Source: CANGYM01 sp044235825
GTDB taxonomy: Bacteria > Pseudomonadota > Alphaproteobacteria > JAJTHO01 > CANGYM01
Assembly: GCA_044235825.1 (NCBI GenBank)
Contig: JBIIHL010000003.1
Coordinates: 1-57,001 of the forward strand
Length of the DNA stretch: 57,001 bases
Direction of reading: 5' to 3'
Shown here: piece after piece, positions 25,192 to 33,096 of the stretch
How positions within the stretch are numbered: the stretch's first letter is position 1
Layout of the letters: every line of letters starts with the position of its first letter
Program-made: the position numbers and the translations under genes
The notes under the pieces: generated by a model
Seen by the model: the letters and a program-made list of their open reading frames with translations, nothing else
Databases searched by the model: none
Told to the model about the DNA's origin: nothing

Positions 25192-25809
25192 TTAGGCTTT
25201 GGAATAAAATTCCACAACAAGGCTGGGCTCCATCCGCACGGGATAAGGCACATCCGCCAGCTTGGGGACACCAATGAAGCGGCAGGAACGATCAGACGTG
25301 TTCACGTCCAAATAGGCCGGCACTTCCCGTTCTGAATTTTGAAGAGCCTCAAGAATGCGGATATTATCCTTGAAAGGGTCACGAATCGCGACGATGTCGC
25401 CCTCTTGCACTTGGTAAGAGGCAATGTTGACCACTTTCCCATTAACGGTGATGTGTTTGTGGCTGACCAACTGGCGGGCGGCAAAAATGGTGACCGCAAA
25501 ACAGGCGCGGTAAACAACGGCGTCCAGACGGCTTTCCAGCAGCGCAATCAGGTTTTCGCTGGTGTCCCCCTTGCGACGAACGGCTTCGTCAAAAAGACGG
25601 CGAAACTGGCGCTCGTTAATGCGGCCATAGTAGCCCTTTAATTTCTGCTTGGCCATCAGCTGAATGCCGTAATCGGTCGGCTTGCTGCGACGCTGTCCGT
25701 GTTGACCGGGGCCATAGGCACGGGCGTTAAAGGGGCTCTTAGGCCTCCCCCACAGGTTAATGCCGAGCCGGCGGTCGATTTTGTACTTTGTCGTGACAAT
25801 CTTTGTCAT
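25192..25809 (-). CDS. rpsD: 30S ribosomal protein S4
   Basis: Primary 16S rRNA-binding protein that nucleates assembly of the 30S body. The 205-aa sequence is canonical: KYKIDRRLGINLWGRPKSPF at the N-terminus, PGQHGQRR, then the S4 RNA-binding domain RLDAVVYRACFAVTIFAARQLV with HKHITVNGKVV. The N-terminus lacks the zinc-binding Cys set, as in the C-minus form of S4. A strong sigma70-like promoter precedes it at 25846-25873. It is monocistronic apart from the cyclophilin gene behind it, which is common outside gamma-proteobacteria. Confidence 0.98.
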   Translation of the reverse strand: MTKIVTTKYKIDRRLGINLWGRPKSPFNARAYGPGQHGQRRSKPTDYGIQLMAKQKLKGYYGRINERQFRRLFDEAVRRKGDTSENLIALLESRLDAVVYRACFAVTIFAARQLVSHKHITVNGKVVNIASYQVQEGDIVAIRDPFKDNIRILEALQNSEREVPAYLDVNTSDRSCRFIGVPKLADVPYPVRMEPSLVVEFYSKA

Positions 25810-25845
25810 GCGTGCACATCCCGAAAAATAAAAAACAAGGATGGC

Positions 25846-25873
25846 ACTATAAAACGTAGATTTTATTTGTCAA
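25846..25873 (-). promoter_or_regulatory. rpsD promoter
   Basis: Read on the minus strand: TTGACA (25873-25868), a 16-bp spacer and TATAGT (25851-25846). A near-consensus pair of boxes 37 bp ahead of the ATG suits a highly expressed ribosomal gene. Confidence 0.7.
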
Positions 25874-25945
25874 ATGCTTTTCGCCGCGCTTTTGATTATG
25901 CCATGGAAAGGATCCCTTCCCGTTCCCTCTTTCCCAAAAGGAGCA

Positions 25946-26434
25946 TCACAAACACGCCCCCTCCAACGTCAAAAGGGCCTGTTTTCTGGACGTTCCCCAG
26001 CGATAGCCGCCGACACCGCCCGCCTGCGGGACCACCCGATGACACGGCACAATGATGGCGCATGGGTTGGCCGCACAGGCTTGGGCCACCGCACGGATGG
26101 CGCTTCCATAGCCAATCATGGCGGCAACCTCGCCGTAAGTTCGCACCTGCCCCGCCGGAATCGTGGTCAGGGCTCGCCAAACATGATGCTGCAAAGACGT
26201 CGCCTGGGGCAGGGTATAGGGTAATTTTGGCCATGGCCCCTGCCCGTTTAGAAATCTTTTTAATGTTTCAATCCACAAGGCCTGATCGTCGTTTTCAAAA
26301 AAAGGCGATTTTTCAGCCCCATGGGACGGGTCGTCCTGAAAACAAACCCTTTGAAATCCCCCCAAGCTCCACTGACAATACACCGGTCCCAGCGCGGTGG
26401 TGAAAACACCGTCTGACATCAGGCCCCTTGGCAT
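25946..26434 (-). CDS. ogt: Methylated-DNA--protein-cysteine methyltransferase
   Basis: Suicide repair enzyme that removes alkyl groups from O6-alkylguanine. The 162-aa length matches Ogt. The helix-turn-helix DNA-binding part contains IPAGQVRTYGEVAAMIGYG. The active site is IIVPCHRVV (Cys in PCHR), and GGVGGYRWGTSRKQALL completes the C-terminal signature. The ATG shares a base with the ctaG stop (TGATG), so it is translationally coupled to an oxidase assembly gene. The pairing is unexpected but probably only positional. Confidence 0.95.
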   Translation of the reverse strand: MPRGLMSDGVFTTALGPVYCQWSLGGFQRVCFQDDPSHGAEKSPFFENDDQALWIETLKRFLNGQGPWPKLPYTLPQATSLQHHVWRALTTIPAGQVRTYGEVAAMIGYGSAIRAVAQACAANPCAIIVPCHRVVPQAGGVGGYRWGTSRKQALLTLEGACL

Positions 26435-26982
26435 CAGGATCCCTGTTTTTTTTCAAAAAAAGTATAAGAGAGCGTGATGCTTGTGACATCGTCCATAAAA
26501 GGGTCTTTGAGGATCGCCGCATCCACGTAAAAACTTACAGGAAACCGCTTGATTGCGCCCGGAAGAATGGTTTGCTTTTTAAAGCAGAAGCACTGAATTT
26601 TGTGAAAGTACCGCGCCGCTTTCAGGGGGGTCACATTAAACGTGGATGTTCCCACGATGGGGGTTTGGCCCATGTTTTTGGCTTCGTAATAAATCAAAAA
26701 GGGGCGGCCGGCGTGGACAGAAATATCATGTTGTTCCGGCCGAAACATCCAAGGCAATCCCGGATTCACATCGGCGTTAAATTCAATCCTGAAGGGTCGA
26801 CCCTGATCTTTCAGGGGGACCTCAGCAACGGTCGGGGCAACCCCCCCCATCTGGGGTGTTCCCCCAAATCCTGTAACCTGACAAAACAAGCGATAAAGCG
26901 GCGCCGAGGCAAAGGCCAAGGTCAGCATCAACGCCACCAATCCCACCAAGGGCGCCACGGTTCGCGTGTATTTACCCGCCAT
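26434..26982 (-). CDS. ctaG: CtaG/Cox11, CuB-insertion chaperone of cytochrome oxidase
   Basis: Membrane-anchored copper chaperone that delivers copper to the CuB site of oxidase subunit I. From the ATG at 26982 (MAGKYTRTV) the protein is 182 aa. It has one N-terminal membrane helix, then a periplasmic immunoglobulin-like domain. The copper-binding pair is in KIQCFCFKKQ, with FPVSFYVDAAI downstream as in Cox11. PLYRLFCQVTGFGGTPQ after the helix is also diagnostic. An upstream in-frame start at 27006 would place extra residues inside coxF. The start overlaps coxF by 11 bp. Confidence 0.95.
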   Translation of the reverse strand: MAGKYTRTVAPLVGLVALMLTLAFASAPLYRLFCQVTGFGGTPQMGGVAPTVAEVPLKDQGRPFRIEFNADVNPGLPWMFRPEQHDISVHAGRPFLIYYEAKNMGQTPIVGTSTFNVTPLKAARYFHKIQCFCFKKQTILPGAIKRFPVSFYVDAAILKDPFMDDVTSITLSYTFFEKKQGS

Positions 26983-27085
26983 AGCGCATCCGATGTAGGG
27001 TGACATAATAAAACAAAATCACCAGCAGAACCAAAAGAATCAGGACCGCTCGATTTTTACGGCGTGTTTGAAGATCTGGAGCCAT
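26972..27085 (-). CDS. coxF: CoxF-like cytochrome oxidase biogenesis micro-protein
   Basis: A 37-residue ORF found by reading the minus strand upstream of ctaG. It starts MAPDLQTRRKNRAVLI and has one membrane helix (about residues 13-27, AVLILLVLLVILFYY), ending VTLHRMRYGG. A short basic N-terminus, a single helix and a terminal FYYVT segment match the small CoxF protein found between ctaB and ctaG in alphaproteobacteria, where FYxVTI is typical. Its stop overlaps the ctaG start by 11 bp, which supports coupled translation. The role is thought to be in oxidase assembly; the mechanism is unknown. Many gene callers would miss it. Confidence 0.8.
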   Translation of the reverse strand: MAPDLQTRRKNRAVLILLVLLVILFYYVTLHRMRYGG

Positions 27086-27091
27086 AACCGC

Positions 27092-27121
27092 TTGCGTACC
27101 GAGATAAAATCAGATTATAAG
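27092..27121 (+). promoter_or_regulatory. Candidate promoter of nuoI
   Basis: TTGCGT at 27092-27097 and TATAAG at 27116-27121 with an 18-bp spacer, about 30 bp before the nuoI ATG. It occupies the 66-bp gap between divergent coxF and nuoI. Confidence 0.5.
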
Positions 27122-27151
27122 AGACGAATCATGACATTGTAAAGTCCGATT

Positions 27152-27637
27152 ATGTCCATCCTTCACCGCAGCGCGCGCACTTGGTTTTTGTGGGAACTGG
27201 TTCAGGGGATGGCCCTGTCCTTGTCGTATTTTTTTAAACCCAAGGTCACGCTGAGCTATCCCCATGAAAAAGGCCCAATCAGCCCCCGTTTTCGGGGGGA
27301 ACACGCCCTGCGCCGCTATGAGAATGGGGAGGAACGCTGTATCGCCTGTAAACTGTGTGAAGCCGTCTGTCCCGCCCAAGCCATCACCATTGAGGCAGAG
27401 CCCCGCCCCGACGGCAGCCGCCGCACCACACGCTATGATATTGATATGACCAAATGCATTTATTGTGGCTTTTGTCAGGAAGCCTGCCCCGTGGATGCCA
27501 TTGTTGAGGGCCCCAATTTTGAATTTGCCGTGGAAACACGCGAAGAGCTTTACTACACCAAAGAAAAATTGCTGGACAACGGGGATCGCTGGGAAGAGCA
27601 AATCCGAAAAAACCTCGCCGTTAACGCCGGCTATTGA
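27152..27637 (+). CDS. nuoI: NADH-quinone oxidoreductase subunit I (solitary)
   Basis: The 8Fe ferredoxin-like subunit of complex I that passes electrons through clusters N6a and N6b toward quinone. The 161-aa length and the amphipathic N-terminus are typical. The two cluster motifs are ERCIACKLCEAVCPAQAI (residues about 61-78) and TKCIYCGFCQEACPVDAI (about 100-117). FEFAVETREELYYTKEKLL is the conserved C-terminus. No other nuo gene is in the window, although nuoI normally sits between nuoH and nuoJ. It overlaps the frame of the following methyltransferase gene only if a TTG start is used there. Confidence 0.96.
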   Translation: MSILHRSARTWFLWELVQGMALSLSYFFKPKVTLSYPHEKGPISPRFRGEHALRRYENGEERCIACKLCEAVCPAQAITIEAEPRPDGSRRTTRYDIDMTKCIYCGFCQEACPVDAIVEGPNFEFAVETREELYYTKEKLLDNGDRWEEQIRKNLAVNAGY

Positions 27638-27654
27638 ATGTCCATCAAAGACTT

Positions 27655-28461
27655 ATGGCCGGAACGTCATCCCTTTTGCCTGCGACGTTGCTGACGTCTC
27701 ACCTGAATATCATTCTCGTGCGCCCCCAAATGGGGGAAAACATAGGCATGGCGATACGGGCCATGGTCAACTGCGGCTTAACGTCTTTGCGCTTGGTGGC
27801 CCCACGGGATGGATGGCCCAGTGAAAGTGCCCAAAGCGCCAGTGCGGGGGGCCTGAACCATGTGTCGGTTTCTGTGTTTCCAACCTTGGAAGACGCCGTT
27901 GCCGATCTGTCTTTTGTGGTGGCCACCACAGCCCGCCCCCGAACCTTGGCCAAGCCAGCTTTTGGTCATGAACAGGCTTGTCAGACTCTTGCCTCCAAAG
28001 CCCAAGTTCACCCCGTGGGGCTGCTTTTTGGTCCAGAAAAAGCTGGTTTAACCAACGATGATGTGGCCTTGGCCGATGCCACGGTGACGCTGGATTTAAA
28101 CCCTGCCTTTGCGTCATTAAACCTTGCTCAGGCTGTTTTTGTTTTTGCTTATGCCCTTTGGAATCTTCGGTATGCGCCGCCTGCGCCCCCCCAAGAAGGG
28201 CACATAGCCGCCCCCAAAAAAGAGTGGCTTTATTTTTTTGAAACATGGGAAACCATTTTAACCCAGACCGGATTCCTGCATGTTCCGGAAAAGCGGGGGA
28301 TTATGATCCGCAATCTCCGCACCATGTTGATGCGTGGCCAGTTTTCCCATCAGGAACTTCAGACATTGCACGGGGTGTTTCGGTCCTTGCTGATGGCGGA
28401 TGGGAAACAGGTCTCTTTTGAAAAAAAATATCCTGACCCAAACAAAACTGGCGATGCCTAA
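27655..28461 (+). CDS. TrmJ-like tRNA/rRNA 2'-O-methyltransferase (SpoU/TrmH superfamily)
   Basis: A 268-aa SPOUT methyltransferase resembling TrmJ, which 2'-O-methylates position 32 of several tRNAs. Motifs in order: IILVRPQMGENIGMAIRAM near residues 17-35, LRLVAPRDGWP, VVATTARPR, then the SAM-knot signature VGLLFGPEKAGLTNDD and ASLNLAQAVFVFAYAL. The C-terminal helical extension (NLRTMLMRGQFSHQELQTLHG) is typical of TrmJ. An in-frame TTG at 27634 that overlaps the nuoI stop is an alternative start; the ATG at 27655 is preferred. It is likely co-transcribed with nuoI. Confidence 0.88.
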   Translation: MAGTSSLLPATLLTSHLNIILVRPQMGENIGMAIRAMVNCGLTSLRLVAPRDGWPSESAQSASAGGLNHVSVSVFPTLEDAVADLSFVVATTARPRTLAKPAFGHEQACQTLASKAQVHPVGLLFGPEKAGLTNDDVALADATVTLDLNPAFASLNLAQAVFVFAYALWNLRYAPPAPPQEGHIAAPKKEWLYFFETWETILTQTGFLHVPEKRGIMIRNLRTMLMRGQFSHQELQTLHGVFRSLLMADGKQVSFEKKYPDPNKTGDA

Positions 28462-28533
28462 AACCCATCTTTACATCCTATTTGTTTTATGAAAGTACTT
28501 TAGGCAAAGACTAAACCATAAAGAGGTTACACT

Positions 28534-29307
28534 ATGGCGCACCAAAAACACCCGTATCACTTGGTGGATCCCAGTCCGTGGCCGTTGCTGGCATCGCTGG
28601 CGGCGGGGGGCTTGGCTGTGGGGGCCCTGTTGTTTTTTAAGGGGCTGACGTCCCATGGGTTGTGGGTTGGCCTGCTGTCTGTTCTGGTCTGTATGTATGG
28701 CTGGTGGCGCAGCGTGGTGAAAGAGGCCAATACCCCCGGCATCCACAATCCTGTGGTTCAAACGGGATTGCGGTATGGCGTGGTGCTTTTTATTGCCTCT
28801 GAGGTTATGTTTTTTGTGGCGTTTTTCTGGGCGTATTTTAATGCCCGTTTCTTCCCCGTGGGGGGTGTTTGGCCGCCTCAGGGCATTGTTCCTCTGGATC
28901 CCATGTCGTTGCCTTTTTTGAACACATTGATCTTGTTGCTTTCAGGGACAACCGTGACGTGGGCGCACCATGCGTTGCTGCATGGGGACCGTCAGGGTCT
29001 GCGTCAGGGCTTGCTGTATACGGTTCTTTTGGGAACGCTGTTTTTGGGATTGCAGGCTTATGAATACAGCCATGCGACCTTTGGGTTTCGCGATGGCATT
29101 TATGCCTCAACCTTTTACATGGCCACGGGATTTCACGGGTTTCACGTTCTGATTGGAACGTTGTTTTTGCTGGTGTGTTATTTGCGGGCGCGTTCCGGCC
29201 AGTTTACAGAAAAACACCATGTGGGGTTCGAGGCCGCCGCGTGGTACTGGCACTTTGTGGACGTCGTCTGGTTGTTTCTGTTTGCGTCGGTGTATTTGGG
29301 TGGCTAA
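28534..29307 (+). CDS. ctaE: Cytochrome c oxidase subunit III
   Basis: Seven-helix accessory subunit of the aa3 oxidase. The 257-aa length is typical. The HPYHLVDPSPWPLLASLAA opening, SEVMFFVAFFWAYFNARFFP, WPPQGIVPLDP and ATGFHGFHVLIGTLFLLVC are standard subunit III text. HHVGFEAAAWYWHFVDVVWL at the end carries the conserved EAAxWYWHFVDVVWL. It opens a plus-strand set with DUF983 and SURF1 genes, separated from the rest of the oxidase genes by rpsD, ogt, nuoI and others. Confidence 0.97.
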   Translation: MAHQKHPYHLVDPSPWPLLASLAAGGLAVGALLFFKGLTSHGLWVGLLSVLVCMYGWWRSVVKEANTPGIHNPVVQTGLRYGVVLFIASEVMFFVAFFWAYFNARFFPVGGVWPPQGIVPLDPMSLPFLNTLILLLSGTTVTWAHHALLHGDRQGLRQGLLYTVLLGTLFLGLQAYEYSHATFGFRDGIYASTFYMATGFHGFHVLIGTLFLLVCYLRARSGQFTEKHHVGFEAAAWYWHFVDVVWLFLFASVYLGG

Positions 29308-29659
29308 GCCGCGGGTTTCTTTCCTGCACACGGTCTGTCGGGGCACGTGCCCCCGATGTGGGGTGGGGTCTGTTTATGAGGGCTTTTTTGCGTTAAAGCC
29401 CGCCTGTCCCTCCTGTAATCTGGATTTGCGTGGCCATGACATGGGCGATGGGCCTGTTTATGTGATCCTTTCGTTACTGTGTCTTCTGGTGCCTTTGGGG
29501 GCGCTTTTTGTGGAATTTCGGTATGAACCACCGGTATGGGTCCACGGGATTGTCTGGCCTGTGGTGGTTTTGGGGTTAACATTGGGCTTGCTGCGGCCGA
29601 TTAAATCGGCCTATCTGCATCAGCAGTACTGTCACCGCTCTTTGAAAGAGGATGCCTAG
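29300..29659 (+). CDS. DUF983 membrane protein of the cox cluster
   Basis: A 119-aa protein of the DUF983 family, regularly encoded between coxC and surf1 in alphaproteobacteria. It opens with a zinc-ribbon-like region (GTCPRCGVGSVYEGFFAL and CPSCNLDLRGHDMGDGP) and has two membrane helices in the second half. Function is unknown; the context suggests oxidase assembly. The GTG at 29300 is chosen because it overlaps the ctaE stop by 8 bp and starts the family's N-terminus. The open frame extends 49 codons upstream, but only inside ctaE. It overlaps the surf1 ATG by 8 bp. Confidence 0.87.
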   Translation: MAKPRVSFLHTVCRGTCPRCGVGSVYEGFFALKPACPSCNLDLRGHDMGDGPVYVILSLLCLLVPLGALFVEFRYEPPVWVHGIVWPVVVLGLTLGLLRPIKSAYLHQQYCHRSLKEDA

Positions 29660-30386
29660 GCCCATGCGGTGGCTGAAACCCCTTTTGTTTTGGGTTGTTG
29701 TGCTTGGCATTCAGGGGACCCTTATGGGGTTGAGCCACTGGCAGTGGCACCGCCTGTCGTGGAAGGAAAACGCCATAGCCCTGAGGGATGCACGCTGGAC
29801 ATCCGAAGCCATTCCGATAGAGCATATTCTTTCCAAAGACGGTATGACACTTGACTGGTTTAATGTCAAAGTGTGTGGCCACGTTATACCAGAAAAGTAT
29901 GCTAAGGTTTCCTATGTGGCGGGTCTGCCCAAGGCGGCTTTTTCTGTGGTGGTGCCCATGGTGGCGGAATTAGGATCATTGGGAAAACGAAACATTCTTT
30001 TGGATATCGGCTATAGTTATTTTGATGAAGAAATGAAGTTGCCACTGCAGAAAACCCCAAGGCAAAACACGGAAAAACAATGCTTTTCTGGCCATATTTT
30101 GCCTGTATCTCGTGCTTGGGGCGGGGGCATGGGCGGGAAAGGGCAGGGGGATGTGTATTCTTATTTCGATATCGATACAATGGCGCGTCGTTGGTCGCTG
30201 GATCCCTTTATGCCGTGGGTGGTGCGGCTGGATCAGCCGGATGTGTTGGTGGCGGGGCCTGTTAAAGCGTATCCCAATACCCCGCCAACATTGCGGAATT
30301 CACACTTGGGCTATGCGTTGACGTGGATGGCCTTGGCCGTGATTTGGCCGATTATGGTGGCATTGCGCCTTAGAAAAGCCCGATAA
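29652..30386 (+). CDS. SURF1-family cytochrome oxidase assembly protein
   Basis: SURF1/Shy1 homolog implicated in heme a insertion into oxidase subunit I. The 244-aa protein has the two-helix layout of the family: one membrane helix near residues 10-28 and a second at about 220-240. The N-terminal GLSHWQWHRLSWKE includes the family's WQ.xR-like pattern. The C-terminal NSHLGYALTWMALA is the strongly conserved N-x-H-x-x-YA-x-TW box. The central region is divergent. A second ATG four codons in (29664) is a possible start. Confidence 0.9.
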   Translation: MPRPMRWLKPLLFWVVVLGIQGTLMGLSHWQWHRLSWKENAIALRDARWTSEAIPIEHILSKDGMTLDWFNVKVCGHVIPEKYAKVSYVAGLPKAAFSVVVPMVAELGSLGKRNILLDIGYSYFDEEMKLPLQKTPRQNTEKQCFSGHILPVSRAWGGGMGGKGQGDVYSYFDIDTMARRWSLDPFMPWVVRLDQPDVLVAGPVKAYPNTPPTLRNSHLGYALTWMALAVIWPIMVALRLRKAR

Positions 30387-30483
30387 AGACACACATCAAT
30401 GGACAGAAGCATTCTATGGAGCTTTTTTGAAAAAAGAGTCATTGACAAATGCCCCACAAAACGACACCTTAGGGACCAACAAA

Positions 30484-30576
30484 GGAGCGATGGGTGAGTG
30501 GCTGAAACCAACGGTTTGCTAAACCGTCGTACGGGCTTTACCCGTACCGAGGGTTCGAATCCCTCTCGCTCCGCCA
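30484..30576 (+). tRNA. tRNA-Ser (GCT)
   Basis: A 93-nt class II tRNA. The acceptor stem GGAGCGA/TCGCTCC pairs fully. The D arm GTGAGTGGCTGAAACC is typical. The anticodon stem ACGGT/ACCGT encloses loop TTGCTAA with anticodon GCT at 30518-30520. A long variable arm (GTACGGG/CCCGTAC) identifies tRNA-Ser. The T arm GAGGG-TTCGAAT-CCCTC is intact, and CCA is encoded. It reads AGC/AGU codons. An upstream TTGACA at 30442 may be its -35 box, though no good -10 follows. Confidence 0.98.
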
Positions 30577-30676
30577 CGTTTGGCTTATAAATCTCACAGA
30601 TCAAAGCACCAAGTCGCAATCTGAAAAGGAAAAAAGGGCGTTGTGTCTTCACCGGTTTTGTTGAAAAAATTTTGAG

Positions 30677-30704
30677 TTGCCAAAGAGCCCCGCTGCGCTA
30701 TACC
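30677..30704 (+). promoter_or_regulatory. Candidate promoter of the ispH operon
   Basis: TTGCCA (30677-30682), 16-bp spacer, TATACC (30699-30704). It lies 33 bp before the ispH ATG, downstream of tRNA-Ser. Confidence 0.55.
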
Positions 30705-30737
30705 TGAAGCTGTGTTGTGTTCAAAGGGGACGTTCTC

Positions 30738-31691
30738 ATGCTGCCCAAACCATCGTTGACCGTGCTGATGGCCAGCCCGCGCGGGTTTTGTGCGGGGGTG
30801 GATCGGGCGATTTTGATCGTGGAGCGGGCGCTGGAAAAATACGGCCCCCCTGTGTACGTGCGTCACGAAATTGTCCATAATCGTCACGTGGTGCAGTCCC
30901 TCAGGGATAAAGGCGCTGTTTTTGTTGATGATTTGCAGGGTATTCCCACCGATCGTCCCGTGGTGTTTTCGGCCCATGGCGTATCAAAAGCCGTGGTGGG
31001 GGAGGCCGAGGACAAAGCGCTGTTTACCTTGGATGCCACCTGTCCCCTAGTGTCCAAAGTCCATCACGAGGTTTTGCGCTGGCACAGCAAAGGCCATCAC
31101 ATCATTTTCATCGGTCACCGCGGCCATCCTGAGGTTGAGGGCACCATGGGTCAGGTGCCGGCGGGGGCCATGACCTTGGTGGAAACGGTAGCGGATGTGG
31201 CGGATTTGAGTATGCCTTCGGACACACCCGTGGCCTACGCCACGCAAACCACCCTATCGGTGGATGAAACCATGGCCATTGTGGCGGCGCTGAAGGCCCG
31301 CTATCCCGACCTGCAGGGCCCCAAAAAAGAAGATATCTGCTATGCCACCACCAACCGGCAAGAGGCTGTGAAGCGATTGGCGCCGCTTTGCGATATGTTT
31401 CTTGTGGTGGGCTCCCCCAATTCGTCCAATTCTCGGCAACTGGTGCAGGTGGCCATGGATTATGGATGCCCCCGCGCGGTGTTGCTGGATACACCGGACC
31501 CGCTGCAGCGTTTGCCTTTGGTGGGCGGTATGACGGTGGGCCTAAGCGCAGGGGCATCAGCCCCCGAATCGTTGGTTCAGGACATACTTAGGGCCTTGAA
31601 AAATCATTTTTCTGTTGAAACAAAAGAAGAAAGCGGTATGTCCGAGGGGGTCTCCTTTCGCCTGCCGGTCATTCTTGAGGGGAATGCCTGA
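30738..31691 (+). CDS. ispH: 4-hydroxy-3-methylbut-2-enyl diphosphate reductase
   Basis: Last enzyme of the MEP isoprenoid pathway, an Fe-S reductase making IPP and DMAPP. The 317-aa protein has the three cluster Cys in PRGFCAGVDRAI, DATCPLVSKVHHE and CDMFLVVGSPNSSNS. The active-site boxes YVRHEIVHNRHVV, VVFSAHGVSKAV and ATTNRQEAVK are intact. The ATG at 30738 is chosen for the AAAGGGGA ribosome-binding sequence; an in-frame GTG at 30717 lacks one. It leads a plus-strand operon with thrB, rnhA, an AmpG-like transporter and an esterase. Confidence 0.97.
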   Translation: MLPKPSLTVLMASPRGFCAGVDRAILIVERALEKYGPPVYVRHEIVHNRHVVQSLRDKGAVFVDDLQGIPTDRPVVFSAHGVSKAVVGEAEDKALFTLDATCPLVSKVHHEVLRWHSKGHHIIFIGHRGHPEVEGTMGQVPAGAMTLVETVADVADLSMPSDTPVAYATQTTLSVDETMAIVAALKARYPDLQGPKKEDICYATTNRQEAVKRLAPLCDMFLVVGSPNSSNSRQLVQVAMDYGCPRAVLLDTPDPLQRLPLVGGMTVGLSAGASAPESLVQDILRALKNHFSVETKEESGMSEGVSFRLPVILEGNA

Positions 31692-31693
31692 GT

Positions 31694-32656
31694 ATGGCGG
31701 TATTTACAAGTCTTTCCAAGAATGACTTTGACCAGGTCTCTCAAGTATGGCCCATAGGAATTATTGAGTCATACCAAGGAATGGCCTCCGGCGTAGAGAA
31801 CACCACCTACAAAGTATGTTCAAAAATGTCCAAGTATATCCTGACGCTGATTGAAAAAAGAATCCGGAGGGACGACCTGAGGTATTTCTCAGATCTCCAA
31901 AAGTATTTCTTTTCGCGGGGCATACCGTGTCCGACAGTTGTTTTGACGGAGCATCAAGAAAATTACCAAGAAATACTTGGGCTGCCCGCCGTTTTGACGA
32001 CGTTTTTATCGGGCCAGTCTTTGGAAGCCCTCAGCAAAGAAGCCTGCGCCCAAATGGGGGCTTTTCTGGGAATGATGCACCGCGTTCAGGGGGATTTTCC
32101 GCTGCGCAAAGACAATCCTGTTTCCTTGGCTGCGTTGGGGGATATCTGGCAAAAATGCACGCAGGCTCAGGGCTTTTCCCCAGACCCTTGGGGGGATCTT
32201 CACGAAGAATGGCTTTTGCAGCAGAAACAAGCCTTTCATACTCTGCCCCAAGGCACCATTCATGCCGATGCCTTTCCAGACAATGTTTTTTTTGATGAAA
32301 AAGGCCAGATTTGCGGCATCATCGACTGGTATTTTGCGTGTTATGATCACTTGCTTTATGATGTCGCCCTGACCATGGTGGGGTGGTGTTATGACGAAGC
32401 CCGTCAGTGGCGGCCGGATTGGGCAGGGGCATTTTTGCGGGCGTATTTGCGGGCGTTTCCTTTAGGGGTCTTTGATGATGCCGATTTGCGCTGGATGCTG
32501 CGTCGTGCCTGTGTGCGCATTGCCATCACGCGCCTTTATGATCACCTGTATCCCCGCCCTGATGGGATGGTTGTGCCCAAAAGCCCAGCGGATTTTTTGC
32601 AGCATTTACAAAACCATCGGCTGGGGATTCCTCTTTATGAGGGATCGTTGCCATGA
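31694..32656 (+). CDS. thrB: Homoserine kinase, ThrB2 (choline-kinase-like) type
   Basis: Phosphorylates homoserine for threonine synthesis. This 320-aa protein belongs to the aminoglycoside-phosphotransferase-like ThrB family common in alphaproteobacteria, not the GHMP type. Evidence: QGMASGVENTTYKV (substrate loop), YILTLIEKRI, then GTIHADAFPDNVFFDE with catalytic HxDxxxxN and GIIDWYFAC with the second Asp, near residues 190-218. The end overlaps rnhA by 4 bp. The partner thrC is 2.7 kb downstream in this window. The first 90 codons are richer in A and T than the rest, but motifs run through both parts. Confidence 0.93.
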   Translation: MAVFTSLSKNDFDQVSQVWPIGIIESYQGMASGVENTTYKVCSKMSKYILTLIEKRIRRDDLRYFSDLQKYFFSRGIPCPTVVLTEHQENYQEILGLPAVLTTFLSGQSLEALSKEACAQMGAFLGMMHRVQGDFPLRKDNPVSLAALGDIWQKCTQAQGFSPDPWGDLHEEWLLQQKQAFHTLPQGTIHADAFPDNVFFDEKGQICGIIDWYFACYDHLLYDVALTMVGWCYDEARQWRPDWAGAFLRAYLRAFPLGVFDDADLRWMLRRACVRIAITRLYDHLYPRPDGMVVPKSPADFLQHLQNHRLGIPLYEGSLP

Positions 32657-33096
32657 CCTATCCTCAGGTTTGTCTTTACACAGATGGGGCCTGTTCGGGC
32701 AATCCTGGACCAGGGGGCTGGGGCGCGTTGCTGACTATGGGGGCGCATGAAAAAGAATTATGCGGGGCCGAGGCCCACACCACCAACAACCGTATGGAAA
32801 TGATGGCGGCGATTCAGGGGCTTAGGGCCCTGAAAAATCCCTGTCAGGTGGATCTTTATACCGACAGCCAGTATCTTCGTATGGGCATCACCAGCTGGAT
32901 TGTGGGGTGGAAAAAAAATGGTTGGAAAACAGCGGATAAAAAACCCGTTAAAAATGAAGATCTGTGGCGCGTCTTAGAGGATCTGGTGAGTATCCATGAT
33001 ATCCGTTGGCATTGGGTGAAAGGGCACAATGGACACCCCGAAAACGAGCGTGTGGACCTGCTGGCGCGATCGGCAATTTTAACTTTAAAATCATGA
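32653..33096 (+). CDS. rnhA: Ribonuclease HI
   Basis: Degrades RNA in RNA-DNA hybrids. The 147-aa length is normal. Catalytic acidic residues are present: YTDGACSGNPGPGGWGA (Asp10), TTNNRMEMMAAIQGL (Glu), YTDSQYLRMGI (Asp) and the C-terminal NERVDLLAR (Asp). The WVKGHNGHPENERV handle loop is also conserved. ATGA overlaps with both thrB before it and the transporter after it show tight coupling. Confidence 0.97.
   Translation: MTYPQVCLYTDGACSGNPGPGGWGALLTMGAHEKELCGAEAHTTNNRMEMMAAIQGLRALKNPCQVDLYTDSQYLRMGITSWIVGWKKNGWKTADKKPVKNEDLWRVLEDLVSIHDIRWHWVKGHNGHPENERVDLLARSAILTLKS

Noticed and set aside
30422..30436. CTTTTTT-G-AAAAAAG palindrome upstream of tRNA-Ser
   Set aside because: A 1-nt loop cannot fold as a hairpin and simple A/T tracts recur by chance. 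It is not called as a terminator.
30311..30652. 113-aa minus-strand ORF containing AEREGFEPSV
   Set aside because: It is the antisense of tRNA-Ser(GCT). This peptide is a well-known spurious translation across the T arm of tRNA genes.
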